A stretch of 64,000 bases of DNA from Ruegeria arenilitoris (GTDB lineage: Bacteria > Pseudomonadota > Alphaproteobacteria > Rhodobacterales > Rhodobacteraceae): contig NZ_WPZQ01000001.1 in the NCBI RefSeq assembly GCF_013030265.1, forward strand, positions 1-64,000, read 5' to 3'. The translations under genes and the position numbers were made by a program. Of this stretch, positions 7,420 to 16,575 are shown one piece after another (the stretch's first letter is position 1; the number at the start of each line of letters is the position of its first letter). A model generated the notes under the pieces. It ran no database searches. It saw nothing but the letters and a program-made list of their open reading frames with translations, and was not told the origin of the DNA.

Positions 7420-8940
7420 ATGGCCGCTTTGGACCAGACCCAGGTAAAAGAAGGTGTCGATCAGGAAACCGTTGATGCGGTACGCGAGGTCGGAACCTAT
7501 AAATACGGTTGGGATACCGATATCGAGATGGAGTATGCGCCAAAGGGCGTAAACCCCGATATCGTTCGCCTGATCTCAGAAAAAAACGACGAACCCGAGT
7601 GGATGACCGAGTGGCGCCTTGCAGCGTTTGAACGCTGGACCCAGAAGGAAGAACCGAACTGGGCCATGGTTCACTATCCGAAGATCGATTTTCAGGACCA
7701 GTATTACTATGCCCGTCCAAAATCGATGGAGGAGAAGCCGAAATCTTTGGATGAAGTCGATCCCAAGCTTCTGGCGACTTACGAAAAGCTTGGTATCCCG
7801 CTGAAAGAACAGATGATTCTGGCTGGTGTGGAAGGTGCAGAGGATGCGCCCGCAGAGGGCCGCAAGGTTGCTGTGGACGCGGTATTTGACTCGGTGTCGG
7901 TTGGTACGACTTTCCAGGATGAGCTGAAAAGACATGGTGTAATTTTCTGCTCGATCTCGGAGGCGATCCGTGAGCATCCGGAACTTGTTAAAAAGTATCT
8001 GGGATCTGTGGTTCCTGTTTCTGACAACTTCTATGCAACCCTGAACTCGGCTGTGTTCTCAGATGGATCGTTTGTCTACGTACCGCCTGGCGTGCGCTGT
8101 CCGATGGAACTGAGCACCTATTTCCGTATCAACGCGGAAAACACAGGTCAGTTCGAACGCACTCTGATCATCGCCGACAAGGGCTCTTACGTTTCGTATC
8201 TCGAAGGTTGTACAGCACCACAGCGGGATACAGCACAGCTGCACGCAGCCGTGGTTGAGATCATTATCGAGGAAGATGCCGAGGTTAAGTACTCGACGGT
8301 TCAGAACTGGTTCCCCGGGGATGAAAACGGCAAAGGCGGCATTTACAACTTTGTGACCAAGCGCGCCGATTGCCGGGGTGATCGGTCCAAAGTGATGTGG
8401 ACACAGGTCGAGACAGGTTCTGCGGTAACCTGGAAGTACCCATCCTGCATATTGCGCGGCAATGAAAGCCAGGGTGAATTCTACTCGATCGCCATCACCA
8501 ACAACTATCAGCAGGCTGATACCGGCACCAAGATGGTGCATTTGGGTAAGAACACCAAGTCGCGGATTGTCTCGAAAGGCATCAGTGCCGGTAAGGCGCA
8601 GAACACCTATCGTGGGCTGGTGTCGATGCACCCCAAAGCCAAGGACAGTCGCAATTATACCCAGTGTGACTCGCTGTTGATCGGCGACAAATGCGGTGCC
8701 CATACGGTGCCTTACATTGAAGTAAAGAATAACTCGAGCCGGGTGGAGCACGAGGCCACAACCTCGAAAGTTGACGATGATCAACTGTTCTATTGCCGCC
8801 AGCGCGGTATGGACGAGGAAGAGGCCGTCGCACTGGTCGTCAACGGGTTCTGCAAAGACGTTCTTCAGGCATTGCCGATGGAGTTTGCGATGGAAGCCCA
8901 GCAACTGGTCGCCATCAGTCTTGAAGGATCTGTAGGCTAA
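7420..8940 (+). CDS. sufB: Fe-S cluster assembly scaffold SufB
   Basis: Scaffold subunit of the SufBCD complex, on which clusters are built from sulfide and iron. At 506 aa it is the normal length. The SufB hallmark regions are present: [21 protein letters not shown]-like core at about 190-210, the GCTAPQRD motif, and the C-terminal beta-helix with [23 protein letters not shown] and [13 protein letters not shown]. The ATG at 7420 follows a GGAGGG site. It lies 18 bases after the desulfurase stop, in the same operon. Confidence 0.98.
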   Translation: MAALDQTQVKEGVDQETVDAVREVGTYKYGWDTDIEMEYAPKGVNPDIVRLISEKNDEPEWMTEWRLAAFERWTQKEEPNWAMVHYPKIDFQDQYYYARPKSMEEKPKSLDEVDPKLLATYEKLGIPLKEQMILAGVEGAEDAPAEGRKVAVDAVFDSVSVGTTFQDELKRHGVIFCSISEAIREHPELVKKYLGSVVPVSDNFYATLNSAVFSDGSFVYVPPGVRCPMELSTYFRINAENTGQFERTLIIADKGSYVSYLEGCTAPQRDTAQLHAAVVEIIIEEDAEVKYSTVQNWFPGDENGKGGIYNFVTKRADCRGDRSKVMWTQVETGSAVTWKYPSCILRGNESQGEFYSIAITNNYQQADTGTKMVHLGKNTKSRIVSKGISAGKAQNTYRGLVSMHPKAKDSRNYTQCDSLLIGDKCGAHTVPYIEVKNNSSRVEHEATTSKVDDDQLFYCRQRGMDEEEAVALVVNGFCKDVLQALPMEFAMEAQQLVAISLEGSVG

Positions 8941-9121
8941 TTCGCTATGTTGGACACCCGGACCATAACTGGCTCTGCGCCGCGTTCGGCTGTCCGCACG
9001 GTGGCTTGCGCAGTGCCGGGCGGAGTCGCGTCAGCATTGCAACAGCAATTGTTGGCTCACCCTAAAATGGTGATTTGCCTGCCGTTCCAACGCTTGGTAT
9101 CCAGACGCGGATATAGAGTTT

Positions 9122-9628
9122 GTGAATTTGGTAGACGCGTCGATGATAGAAGAACAAAAGTCAGCCTTCCAATCACGCGTCGAACGCATCAATGCCCGGG
9201 CGGAGGAAGCGTTAAAAGGCACATCTCGGCGGTCAGGGGACACCATCTGGCATCGCCTTTCATATCCGATTTCATTCATCGGAGCGTTTCTGCTGGGAGT
9301 CGGGGCGGTCTTCCTTTCGCGCTATATCCAGTTTCAGATGATCGGCGTGCCGGGCGATCCAAAAGCCGGTTCTCAGGATCTGATCAGTATTGTTCTGGCT
9401 ATGGCCGCGATCTTTCTGATTTCGTTCCTGTTGAACGGCAGGCAGAAAGAATTCGCTCGGACAAGTGCATTGGCTATGATGGCAACCACGTTCACGTTCC
9501 ACAATGCCGTATGGGCTTACCCAGACTCGTTCGAGCAGGTGTATGGGCCGGACTGGGTGGAAATGGTGAAAAAGCAAACCGAACCATCAAGTATTCGACT
9601 GTTCAGTATAGTGATCGCCTTCGACTGA
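9122..9628 (+). CDS. Membrane protein of unknown function within the suf operon
   Basis: 168 aa from GTG 9122; ATG 9143 (161 aa) is an equally good start, and neither has a strong ribosome site. A polar N-terminal 50 residues (MIEEQKSAFQSRVERINARA, helical) is followed by three hydrophobic segments at about 48-70 (SYPISFIGAFLLGVGAVFL), 87-105 (ISIVLAMAAIFLISFLL) and 112-130 (SALAMMATTFTFHNAVW). No catalytic motif is seen. A competing frame at 8947-9786 has protein-unlike composition. It lies between sufB and sufC on the same strand, so it is probably co-transcribed. The role is unknown. Confidence 0.75.
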   Translation: MNLVDASMIEEQKSAFQSRVERINARAEEALKGTSRRSGDTIWHRLSYPISFIGAFLLGVGAVFLSRYIQFQMIGVPGDPKAGSQDLISIVLAMAAIFLISFLLNGRQKEFARTSALAMMATTFTFHNAVWAYPDSFEQVYGPDWVEMVKKQTEPSSIRLFSIVIAFD

Positions 9629-9826
9629 TCGAGGAAAGCTCAGAGCCGATCACTGACACTTATCTGCAGATGCCAGTCGATGGCGCTGTAACTGACAAGA
9701 TTCTTTCAAACCAATGGTTTCTGCTGCGGCAGTCTCATCTCGGTCAGAGATGTGACGGCCCGGGCCTGCAGAGATCAATCAGATAAAGCCGCCAAATCAG
9801 ACGGCATCGAAGTATGTGAGGAAAAA

Positions 9827-10582
9827 ATGCTGGAAATCAAAAACCTGCACGTGAAACTTGAGGAAGAAGACAAGCAAATCCTCAAAGGCGTCGACCTGAC
9901 TGTCGAAGCTGGCAAAGTGCACGCGATCATGGGGCCGAACGGTTCGGGTAAGTCGACGCTTAGCTACGTGCTGTCCGGGCGTGACGGCTATGAAGTTACC
10001 GAAGGTTCAGCAACTCTGAACGGGGAAGACCTGTTGGAGATGGAACCGGAAGAGCGCGCGGCAGCGGGTGTTTTCCTTGCTTTCCAATACCCGGTTGAAA
10101 TTCCCGGCGTTGGCAACATGACCTTCCTGCGTACAGCCGTAAATGCTCAGCGCAAGGCGCGTGGAGAAGAAGAACTGTCTGCGACAGATTTCCTCAAGGA
10201 AGTTCGCGCAAAGGCCAAATCCTTGAAGATCGACGCTGACATGCTCAAGCGTCCGGTCAATGTTGGCTTTTCGGGCGGTGAAAAGAAACGCAACGAGATT
10301 CTTCAGATGGCGATGCTTGAGCCCAAGATGTGCATCCTGGACGAGACAGACTCGGGTCTGGATGTCGATGCGATGAAACTAGTGGCCGAAGGTGTAAACG
10401 CATTGCGTAACGAAGGCCGTGGCTTCCTTGTCATTACCCACTATCAGCGACTGCTGGATCACATCAAACCGGACGTTGTGCACATCATGGCAGATGGTCG
10501 TATCGTCAAAACTGGTGGTCCTGATCTGGCACTTGAGGTTGAAAACAACGGCTACGCCGACATCCTTGCTGAGGTGAACTGA
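9827..10582 (+). CDS. sufC: Fe-S cluster assembly ATPase SufC
   Basis: Soluble ABC-type ATPase that drives the SufBCD scaffold. 251 aa from ATG 9827, reached after a GAGG site; the in-frame ATG at 9752 would add 25 residues not seen in the family. Walker A GPNGSGKST (about 36-44), the SufC signature FSGGEKKRNEI, Walker B CILDETDSGLD and the H-loop VITHYQR are all present. Its TGA overlaps the sufD ATG by one base, which indicates translational coupling. Confidence 0.98.
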   Translation: MLEIKNLHVKLEEEDKQILKGVDLTVEAGKVHAIMGPNGSGKSTLSYVLSGRDGYEVTEGSATLNGEDLLEMEPEERAAAGVFLAFQYPVEIPGVGNMTFLRTAVNAQRKARGEEELSATDFLKEVRAKAKSLKIDADMLKRPVNVGFSGGEKKRNEILQMAMLEPKMCILDETDSGLDVDAMKLVAEGVNALRNEGRGFLVITHYQRLLDHIKPDVVHIMADGRIVKTGGPDLALEVENNGYADILAEVN

Positions 10583-11862
10583 TGGCCTTGCCCGAAGTCA
10601 AACAAAACGCGACTGAGGCTCGGCTGGCAACGCTGAGCCTGCCCGAAGCCGGTTGCACGCGCGCTGCCCGCGAAGCAGCGCTTGCACGTGTTCGTGAAAT
10701 GGGCCTGCCGAGCCGCAGGGACGAGTATTGGAAGTACACACATCCCGATACTCTGGTGTCCCCAGAAGCTACTCCGGCCGCCTTGTTCAAATCCGACGAA
10801 CCCATGATGTTCGATGGATTTGACCGGTTGAAGATCGTTTTCATCGATGGGGTATTCATTGCCGAGGCATCAGATGATCTGTCGCTGGAAGGCGTTAGCA
10901 TCGATCGTCTTGAGGATATTTGCTGCAAGGACATTCATTGGGCCAAAGAGCTCTACGGAGTACTGGAAGCTCGTGGTCAATCACCGGTCGAGCGCCCTCT
11001 GGCAGCGCTGAATACCGCTTTTGCCACCGATGGTGTTGCGATCCATGTTACAGGTAAGCCGTCGAAGCCGATCAGCCTGATCTACCGTCATGCATCGGAA
11101 ACATCGGATGCGATCCTGCACCATATCGTCCGCGTTGAAAGTGGTGCCGAAGTCACGATCCTTGAAAATGGTCCAGCTGCATCTCGTTTTAACAAGTGCA
11201 TGGAAATCGATATTGCCGACGGTGGAGCATTGCATCATGTGCGAGCGCAGGGCCGCGATCATCAGCGCCGTGCTGCAACACATATGTTTACGCGACTGGG
11301 CAAAGAGTCGGTCTATAAATCATTTACGCTTACCGTGAATGGTGTGCTGACACGCAACGAACAAGTGGTCGAGCTGACGGGCGACGATGCGATCGCCCAT
11401 GTCGCAGGCGCTTGCGTCGGAGATGGCGACTTTCATCACGACGATACGGTTTTCATCACCCATGATGCGGTGAACTGCGAAAGCCGGCAGGTGTTCAAGA
11501 AGGTTCTGCGAAACGGTGCCACTGGTGTGTTTCAGGGCAAGATCCTTGTGAAAGAAGGTGCCCAGAAAACAGATGGTTATCAGATCAGCCAGTCGCTACT
11601 TTTGGATGACGACAGTCAGTTCTTGGCCAAGCCCGAACTCGAGATTTACGCCGATGATGTTGCCTGCTCGCATGGTTCCACTTCGGGTGCGATCGACGAG
11701 ACAGCATTGTTCTATTTGCGCTCGCGCGGTGTTCCCGTGAAAGACGCCACAAATATGCTGACGCTGGCGTTTTTGGCAGAAGCCGTGGATGAGATAGAAG
11801 ATCAGTCGCTGGCCGAAGACATCGTGACGCGCCTGGAAGGCTGGCTGGCGCGGCGCGGCTAA
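10582..11862 (+). CDS. sufD: Fe-S cluster assembly protein SufD
   Basis: Partner of SufB in the SufBCD complex, paralogous to it, needed for iron entry. 426 aa. The C-terminal beta-helix motifs are clear: RNGATGVFQGKILVKEGAQ, QISQSLLLDDDSQF, and the terminal CSHGSTSGAIDETALFYLRSRG, which holds the conserved histidine. N-terminal region is SufD-like (PSRRDEYWKYTHPDTL). It is coupled to sufC by a one-base overlap and to the next membrane gene by TAATG. Confidence 0.97.
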   Translation: MALPEVKQNATEARLATLSLPEAGCTRAAREAALARVREMGLPSRRDEYWKYTHPDTLVSPEATPAALFKSDEPMMFDGFDRLKIVFIDGVFIAEASDDLSLEGVSIDRLEDICCKDIHWAKELYGVLEARGQSPVERPLAALNTAFATDGVAIHVTGKPSKPISLIYRHASETSDAILHHIVRVESGAEVTILENGPAASRFNKCMEIDIADGGALHHVRAQGRDHQRRAATHMFTRLGKESVYKSFTLTVNGVLTRNEQVVELTGDDAIAHVAGACVGDGDFHHDDTVFITHDAVNCESRQVFKKVLRNGATGVFQGKILVKEGAQKTDGYQISQSLLLDDDSQFLAKPELEIYADDVACSHGSTSGAIDETALFYLRSRGVPVKDATNMLTLAFLAEAVDEIEDQSLAEDIVTRLEGWLARRG

Positions 11863-12347
11863 TGCCTGTTACCACAGATATCGTGGCCACATATCGGGGG
11901 CCGGGCCGTGTGGTGCGGCGCCTGTTGGATATGGGGCCACGCGAAGATCGAGCGCTAGCGTTTGTGATGGCTTTCTGCGTGGTTGGCTTTATTGCTCAGC
12001 TGCCCGGTCTAGCCCGGCGCGCCCATCTTGAGAATCTTGAACTCAACATGCTCTTGGGCGGGGCGCTACTGGGATCGGTCTTCATCCTGCCGTTGATGTT
12101 CTATTTTCTGGCTTGGATTTCGTATCTCGGGGCGAAGCTTGTAGGAGGCAAAAGCACATCCTATGGCGCCCGGCTTGCTTTGTTCTGGGCGCTCTTGGCC
12201 TCAGCGCCTTTAGTTCTGCTGAATGGCCTGATCGCCGGGTTTATCGGACCGGGACCGGCGCAAACGGCTGCGGGTCTTTTGTGGGTTGTGGTTTTTGTGT
12301 GGTTCTGGTTCTCCGGTTTCAGACAAGCACAAGGGCCTGCCGCATGA
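11862..12347 (+). CDS. YIP1-family membrane protein, first copy
   Basis: 161-aa integral membrane protein with about four hydrophobic segments (about 29-47, 62-87, 104-124 and 133-152). The start MPVTTDIVATYRGPGRVVRRLL has the typical YIP1-like beginning with a helix before the first membrane span. It overlaps sufD by one base and the next gene by four bases (ATGA). Members of this family are common in Rhodobacteraceae suf operons; the function is unknown. It was placed here by topology and context rather than a sharp motif. Confidence 0.8.
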   Translation: MPVTTDIVATYRGPGRVVRRLLDMGPREDRALAFVMAFCVVGFIAQLPGLARRAHLENLELNMLLGGALLGSVFILPLMFYFLAWISYLGAKLVGGKSTSYGARLALFWALLASAPLVLLNGLIAGFIGPGPAQTAAGLLWVVVFVWFWFSGFRQAQGPAA

Positions 12348-12937
12348 ATGTCGCCGTATTGGGTAATCTGGCTTTGCTGACAGTCAAAGACCCCGCCGAA
12401 GCTGCGCGGAGGTTGTTGACTCTGAATATGAACCGCGAGGCGCTGTGGGTGGCTTTGGCGCTTGCCGTTGTTCTGAACACCTTGCTTCAGGTTCTGTCAA
12501 ACGTCCTATACCCCGTAAGCGACCCTGATATGCAGGATCTGGCCGGATCAATCACCCTGTATGTCGCCGTGGTTGGCGGTGGGCTGGTCGTCAGCATCGC
12601 CGCATTCTATCAGGTCGGCCAAAAGATGGGCGGCAAAGGGTCTTTCAATGACATCATGATACTGATGGTCTGGCTTCAGTTTCTGCGTGTCGCCGTTCAG
12701 GCCTTCAGCCTGTTGTTGCTGATCAGCCTTCCCGGGCTGTTGGACATTCTGGCTTTTGCAGCTTTCTTGCTGGGCCTTTACATCACGGTCCACTTCATCG
12801 ATCAGGCCCATCGCTTTGGATCTCCGCTCAAGGCGCTTGGTGTTCTCGTTCTTTCGGCGTTGGCTATCGCCGTTGTTATCACTATCCTGTTGTCCCTCGT
12901 TGGGGGACCAATGCTGGGAATCCCCGCCCATGTATGA
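12344..12937 (+). CDS. YIP1-family membrane protein, second copy
   Basis: 197 aa from ATG 12344, which overlaps the stop of the previous gene (ATGA). Starts MNVAVLGNLALLTVKDPAEA, then RRLLTLNMNREALWVAL, the classic YIP1 opening with the first span right after it. About five membrane segments follow, the last one ending at LSLVGGPMLGIPAHV. The 3' end overlaps sufS by 8 bases. It is a likely partner of the preceding membrane protein, as two half-sized YIP1-like subunits. Any link to Fe-S assembly is inferred only from the operon. Confidence 0.85.
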   Translation: MNVAVLGNLALLTVKDPAEAARRLLTLNMNREALWVALALAVVLNTLLQVLSNVLYPVSDPDMQDLAGSITLYVAVVGGGLVVSIAAFYQVGQKMGGKGSFNDIMILMVWLQFLRVAVQAFSLLLLISLPGLLDILAFAAFLLGLYITVHFIDQAHRFGSPLKALGVLVLSALAIAVVITILLSLVGGPMLGIPAHV

Positions 12938-14150
12938 CGTTCAGAAGATCCGATCCGATTTTCCCATCCTGTCACGAGAGGTGAACGGCAAGCCGTTGAC
13001 TTATCTCGACAACGGCGCATCAGCGCAAAAGCCACAAGTGGTGATTGATGCGGTGACGAATGCTTATGCACATGAGTACTCGAACGTGCATCGAGGGCTT
13101 CATTATCTGTCCAACCTCGCTACTGAGAAGTATGAATCCGTGCGCGGAACCGTTGCGCGTTTTCTGGGTGTCTCCAATGAGGATGAGATTGTCCTGAATT
13201 CGGGCACGACCGAAGGCATCAATCTGGTTGCCTATGGTTGGGCCATGCCCCGGATGGAAGCGGGGGACGAGATTGTACTCAGCGTGATGGAGCATCACGC
13301 AAACATCGTCCCGTGGCACTTTCTTCGGGAACGGCAGGGCGTTGTATTAAAATGGGTTGATGTTGACGCCGATGGAAGCCTGGATCCGCAAGCCGTGATT
13401 GATGCGATCGGGCCGAAAACCAAACTGGTTGCGGTCACCCATTGCTCGAATGTCCTGGGCACTGTTGTGGACGTCAAAGCGATTACGGAAGGCGCGCATG
13501 ACAAAGGCGTGCCGGTTCTGGTGGATGGTAGCCAGGCCGCGGTGCATATGCCGGTCAACGTTCAGGATATTGGCTGCGACTTCTACGCGATCACCGGGCA
13601 CAAGCTGTACGGTCCGTCCGGATCCGGTGCGATCTATATCAAATCCGAGCGTATGGCCGAGATGCGCCCCTTCATTGGCGGCGGGGACATGATCAAGGAA
13701 GTGTCCAAAGATCAGGTCATCTACAACGACCCACCAATGAAGTTCGAAGCGGGTACTCCCGGCATCGTACAAACCATAGGGATGGGTGTAGCGCTTGATT
13801 ACATGATGGAGCTAGGGATGGATGACATCGCGGCGCACGAATCTTCACTTCGTGACTACGCGATGCAGCGCCTTACCGGGCTGAACTGGCTACAGGTTCA
13901 GGGAACGACGTCTAACAAGGCTGCAATCTTCAGCTTCACTTTGGACGGGGCAGGGCACGCGCATGACGTTTCTACGATTCTCGACAAAAAAGGCGTAGCG
14001 GTTCGTGCTGGTCACCATTGCGCCGGGCCACTGATGGATCATCTGGGAGTGACGGCCACCTGCCGCGCCAGCTTTGGTCTGTACAACACAACAGATGAGG
14101 TCGATACGCTGATCGACGCACTGGAGCTTGCCCATGATCTGTTCGCCTGA
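12930..14150 (+). CDS. sufS: Cysteine desulfurase SufS (group II)
   Basis: Second desulfurase of the operon, which passes sulfur to SufB, usually through SufE or SufU. 406 aa from ATG 12930, inside the end of the upstream gene. Key residues are seen: EHHANIVPW (H122/H123 region), DGSQAAVH, the PLP lysine in ITGHKLYGPSG (K225), and the group II catalytic cysteine in RAGHHCAGPLM (C364) with TCRASF after it. No sufE, sufU, sufA or sufT follows; a tRNA comes next. Confidence 0.97.
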   Translation: MYDVQKIRSDFPILSREVNGKPLTYLDNGASAQKPQVVIDAVTNAYAHEYSNVHRGLHYLSNLATEKYESVRGTVARFLGVSNEDEIVLNSGTTEGINLVAYGWAMPRMEAGDEIVLSVMEHHANIVPWHFLRERQGVVLKWVDVDADGSLDPQAVIDAIGPKTKLVAVTHCSNVLGTVVDVKAITEGAHDKGVPVLVDGSQAAVHMPVNVQDIGCDFYAITGHKLYGPSGSGAIYIKSERMAEMRPFIGGGDMIKEVSKDQVIYNDPPMKFEAGTPGIVQTIGMGVALDYMMELGMDDIAAHESSLRDYAMQRLTGLNWLQVQGTTSNKAAIFSFTLDGAGHAHDVSTILDKKGVAVRAGHHCAGPLMDHLGVTATCRASFGLYNTTDEVDTLIDALELAHDLFA

Positions 14151-14225
14151 TGTTGCCAAAAGCTTGGCATCAAGAGCAGATTTTCAGTTGCACCCGGATC
14201 GTATCAGGGTTAGCTAACGGCCAAG

Positions 14226-14302
<77 letters not shown>

Positions 14303-14782
14303 TATACCCTAAATTAATGTGATTTATCGGCGACTTAAGAGCGCTGGTTCTAGCTGTTTTTTTAATCCATTCCTAGTTCGATCTTTTTGGTCGATTGTAC
14401 CTAGCGACCCGTCTGTGAGGGAGATGGTTCAGTACTTCTTAGGAGATGAAGAACAGCAGCTGTAATCGATGGCTCTATGCTGAAAGTGGATAGCGTTGCG
14501 ATCAATTCGCTGAACGCTCTCAGCAATCAATGGGTAGCCTGCGACACCGGTACTTGGGGGATGTCCCGGGTTGAGCCATAAGCCAGCCGTACTGATGAAA
14601 GCGTGAAGACGTTGCCAAACCCAGATTTCTCTAGGTCAAAGTCTTTGCGTAGTTGCGATGAACAAAACTCGGGCTCGTTCTGTGCAGACTAGAAGGCGTT
14701 ACCCCCCATCAGAGCAATCACCCGACCTATGTGGTCGGGCATTATTGCGAGTGGCCTGTGCTGGGTATTTCTGCCAGTTCTC
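14303..14782. other. Gene-free stretch downstream of tRNA-Arg
   Basis: 480 bases with no convincing reading frame. A strong hairpin CCCGACC-TATGT-GGTCGGG lies at 14721-14739, without a T-run on either side; it could mark the 3' end of the minus-strand frame at 14783. The tRNA makes this a plausible old integration site, but no integrase and no repeat of the tRNA 3' end was found. Confidence 0.5.
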
Positions 14783-15196
14783 TCAGGAAAACCAGTCATC
14801 GAATGATGGGACCGTGTCAAAAGTCCAAAACACAGCTTCAGGGGTTTCTGTGGTTTGTGAAGACAATGATGAACTTTTTTGTCCCATCAAACTGGACAAC
14901 CTGAGATCCAACCCATTGGCTGACGCGCCATTTTCGGTGTCCTGAGCCGGAGCGTTAAATACAAACTCGTCGTTGCCAGTCCATGCATTGGTTGCGGTTA
15001 CAGATTCAGCGAGTTTGAACAAGTTTCCTAATTCCTGCAGTTGCCAACCGCCACTGGCATCAACCGCAACTGCGTTTACCATAGCAGTGCTTCCTGCATT
15101 GTTCGTATCGCCATTGGCAACAACATTGTCCGGGAGATCGTTTCTCAAACTATCGATAAGTCCAGGGTTCAATGGCCTGCCGCAATATCCACACAT
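14783..15196 (-). CDS. Hypothetical acidic protein, perhaps a truncated secreted protein N-terminus
   Basis: 137 aa from ATG 15196 with a good GGAGAG site 5 bases upstream. Begins MCGYCGRPLNPGLIDSL, with two cysteines in the first five residues, and is then acidic, low in Lys, and rich in Asn, Ser and Thr (for example TNAWTGNDEFVFNAPAQD). No signal peptide. Roseobacter RTX or M10-type secreted proteins often start with a short cysteine-bearing leader of this style, so it may be the surviving start of a larger gene. That is a guess. It lies in an otherwise gene-poor patch. Confidence 0.5.
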   Translation of the reverse strand: MCGYCGRPLNPGLIDSLRNDLPDNVVANGDTNNAGSTAMVNAVAVDASGGWQLQELGNLFKLAESVTATNAWTGNDEFVFNAPAQDTENGASANGLDLRLSSLMGQKSSSLSSQTTETPEAVFWTFDTVPSFDDWFS

Positions 15197-15589
15197 TGTG
15201 CTCTCCGAGTACGTTCGTCGACAGGCCTGAACCGATCGACTTAAAATAGCATTGATAGAGGGCGTATCGATGAAATGCGGCAGTATTTTGGCTATCCGCG
15301 CGATGCTTCAGTTGAGTCGTCGCGCTTATGTTGCCAGATGTTGCGGTGGTTCTAACCTTCAGGATCGGTTGAAAATAAATGCAAGTTCACTTCTCACTTT
15401 CTGAGCCGGAATAGACTGCACTTATAACAAAATCTTACGAATCGTGTGGAGCTCTGAGGCGCGCCATCGACCAACTATTTTTCCGATTGAAGACGCAGGG
15501 CGCAGTCTTGTGTGATCTGCCGCAATCACTTGACTTACCAGTTCTGGTTGAAACAACTGCGCTAAGTCAGACCAAAGTGAACAAATCCA
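15197..15589. other. Intergenic region, nothing recognised
   Basis: About 390 bases without a credible frame, tRNA or repeat. It carries the upstream region of the 137-aa frame. Confidence 0.5.
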
Positions 15590-15627
15590 TAAAACAAAAC
15601 CCCGGGTGGTACGGCACACCGGGGTTT
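15590..15627 (-). terminator. Terminator of the DUF882 gene
   Basis: AAACCCCGG and CCGGGGTTT (15597-15605 and 15619-15627) form a 9-bp stem. On the minus strand it is followed by TGTTTTATGG. It begins about 25 bases past the stop. Confidence 0.75.
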
Positions 15628-15651
15628 CAGGCAGTTAACGATTTGTGTTTC

Positions 15652-16221
15652 TTAGCCGCGCCAACTGCGAACCACACCGCAATCCATATGGACAAAGTTC
15701 GAGCGGTAGTACTGACCAACACCGCCTGCACGACAGGACATAGCTGCTTTGGCCATTTGCGAAACTGAACGTGAAGACAGGCGCAGATCAGCTGCCTGGC
15801 CCTTCATATGCAGCGAGTTTCTCGCTACCCCGCGCGAGCGCGAGCGCAACATTGCATTGGTTTGTGGGGAGCGATAGCCGGACAGCAGCATATAAGGCTC
15901 GTTCACGTCCAGCAAGTTATGGGAAGCTGCCATGATGTCGATTGTGCGCAAATCCATTGATTTGGACTGGTCGGTACGCCAATCGCGCATGAAGTGGTTC
16001 ACTTCTTTGACAGCATCCTTGATGTATTTTCCATCGACCCAATATATCATGTCGATACGTTCGCCAGTGCGACCAGAATACATGCGGATACGACGAATAT
16101 CGCCACCCCCACGAAGAAAGCCCGCTGCGTTGGAATAAGTCGGTGCTGCAACCACTGCTGTTGCCGCAAATGCGCCCAATAGGGCACGCCGGGTCAACCC
16201 CGAAGTACTGCTCTCGGCCAT
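15652..16221 (-). CDS. Exported DUF882 (YcbK/MepK-like) murein peptidase
   Basis: Periplasmic zinc peptidase of the M15-like DUF882 family; the E. coli member MepK cuts peptidoglycan cross-links, including 3-3 ones. 189 aa from ATG 16221. A twin-arginine-type signal is seen (LTRRALLGAFAATAVVAA, residues about 9-26). The metal-site pattern is present: YRSPQTNAML, NSLHMKGQAADLR (His and Asp ligands), and the C-terminal NFVHMDCGVVRSWRG with the last histidine. It is divergent from an L,D-transpeptidase gene; the same pairing (ycbB next to ycbK) occurs in E. coli. Confidence 0.9.
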   Translation of the reverse strand: MAESSTSGLTRRALLGAFAATAVVAAPTYSNAAGFLRGGGDIRRIRMYSGRTGERIDMIYWVDGKYIKDAVKEVNHFMRDWRTDQSKSMDLRTIDIMAASHNLLDVNEPYMLLSGYRSPQTNAMLRSRSRGVARNSLHMKGQAADLRLSSRSVSQMAKAAMSCRAGGVGQYYRSNFVHMDCGVVRSWRG

Positions 16222-16575
16222 TTTATGTTTCGTCCCGTACTGTTCCTGCCTGCACACGATGTTACGTGCGCTCTCTTAATTTTTTCCCATCCCCAGATGC
16301 GGGATTTATGACACAGTAGGAATCATCCGCCAAGAAGTCTTTCGCACTCATGTTTTCAAGGGGGAATATTCGGCAGTTTCTTGCGCATATGACACAGGTG
16401 TGCACAGTTATGACACATTTCGACGATTTTTCCGGCGTCCGATGCAAACGCGCATCAGCGTCTGACAGATAGGTCAGAGTCATCTATTTGTGAATGGACA
16501 AAGGGCAGGTACCGAAATCATATTTGTTCGGCGAGCAGCGCAATCTACAAGTTATTGAAAATTCAAGGCCATCCC

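Noticed and set aside
8059-8904. 281-aa frame antisense to sufB
   Set aside because: It is a shadow of the biased sufB codons; no ribosome site or recognisable protein.
8947-9786. Long plus-strand frame overlapping the membrane protein gene between sufB and sufC
   Set aside because: Composition is unlike a protein (many Arg and Cys, no domain), no ribosome site, and it conflicts with the convincing membrane protein frame at 9122.
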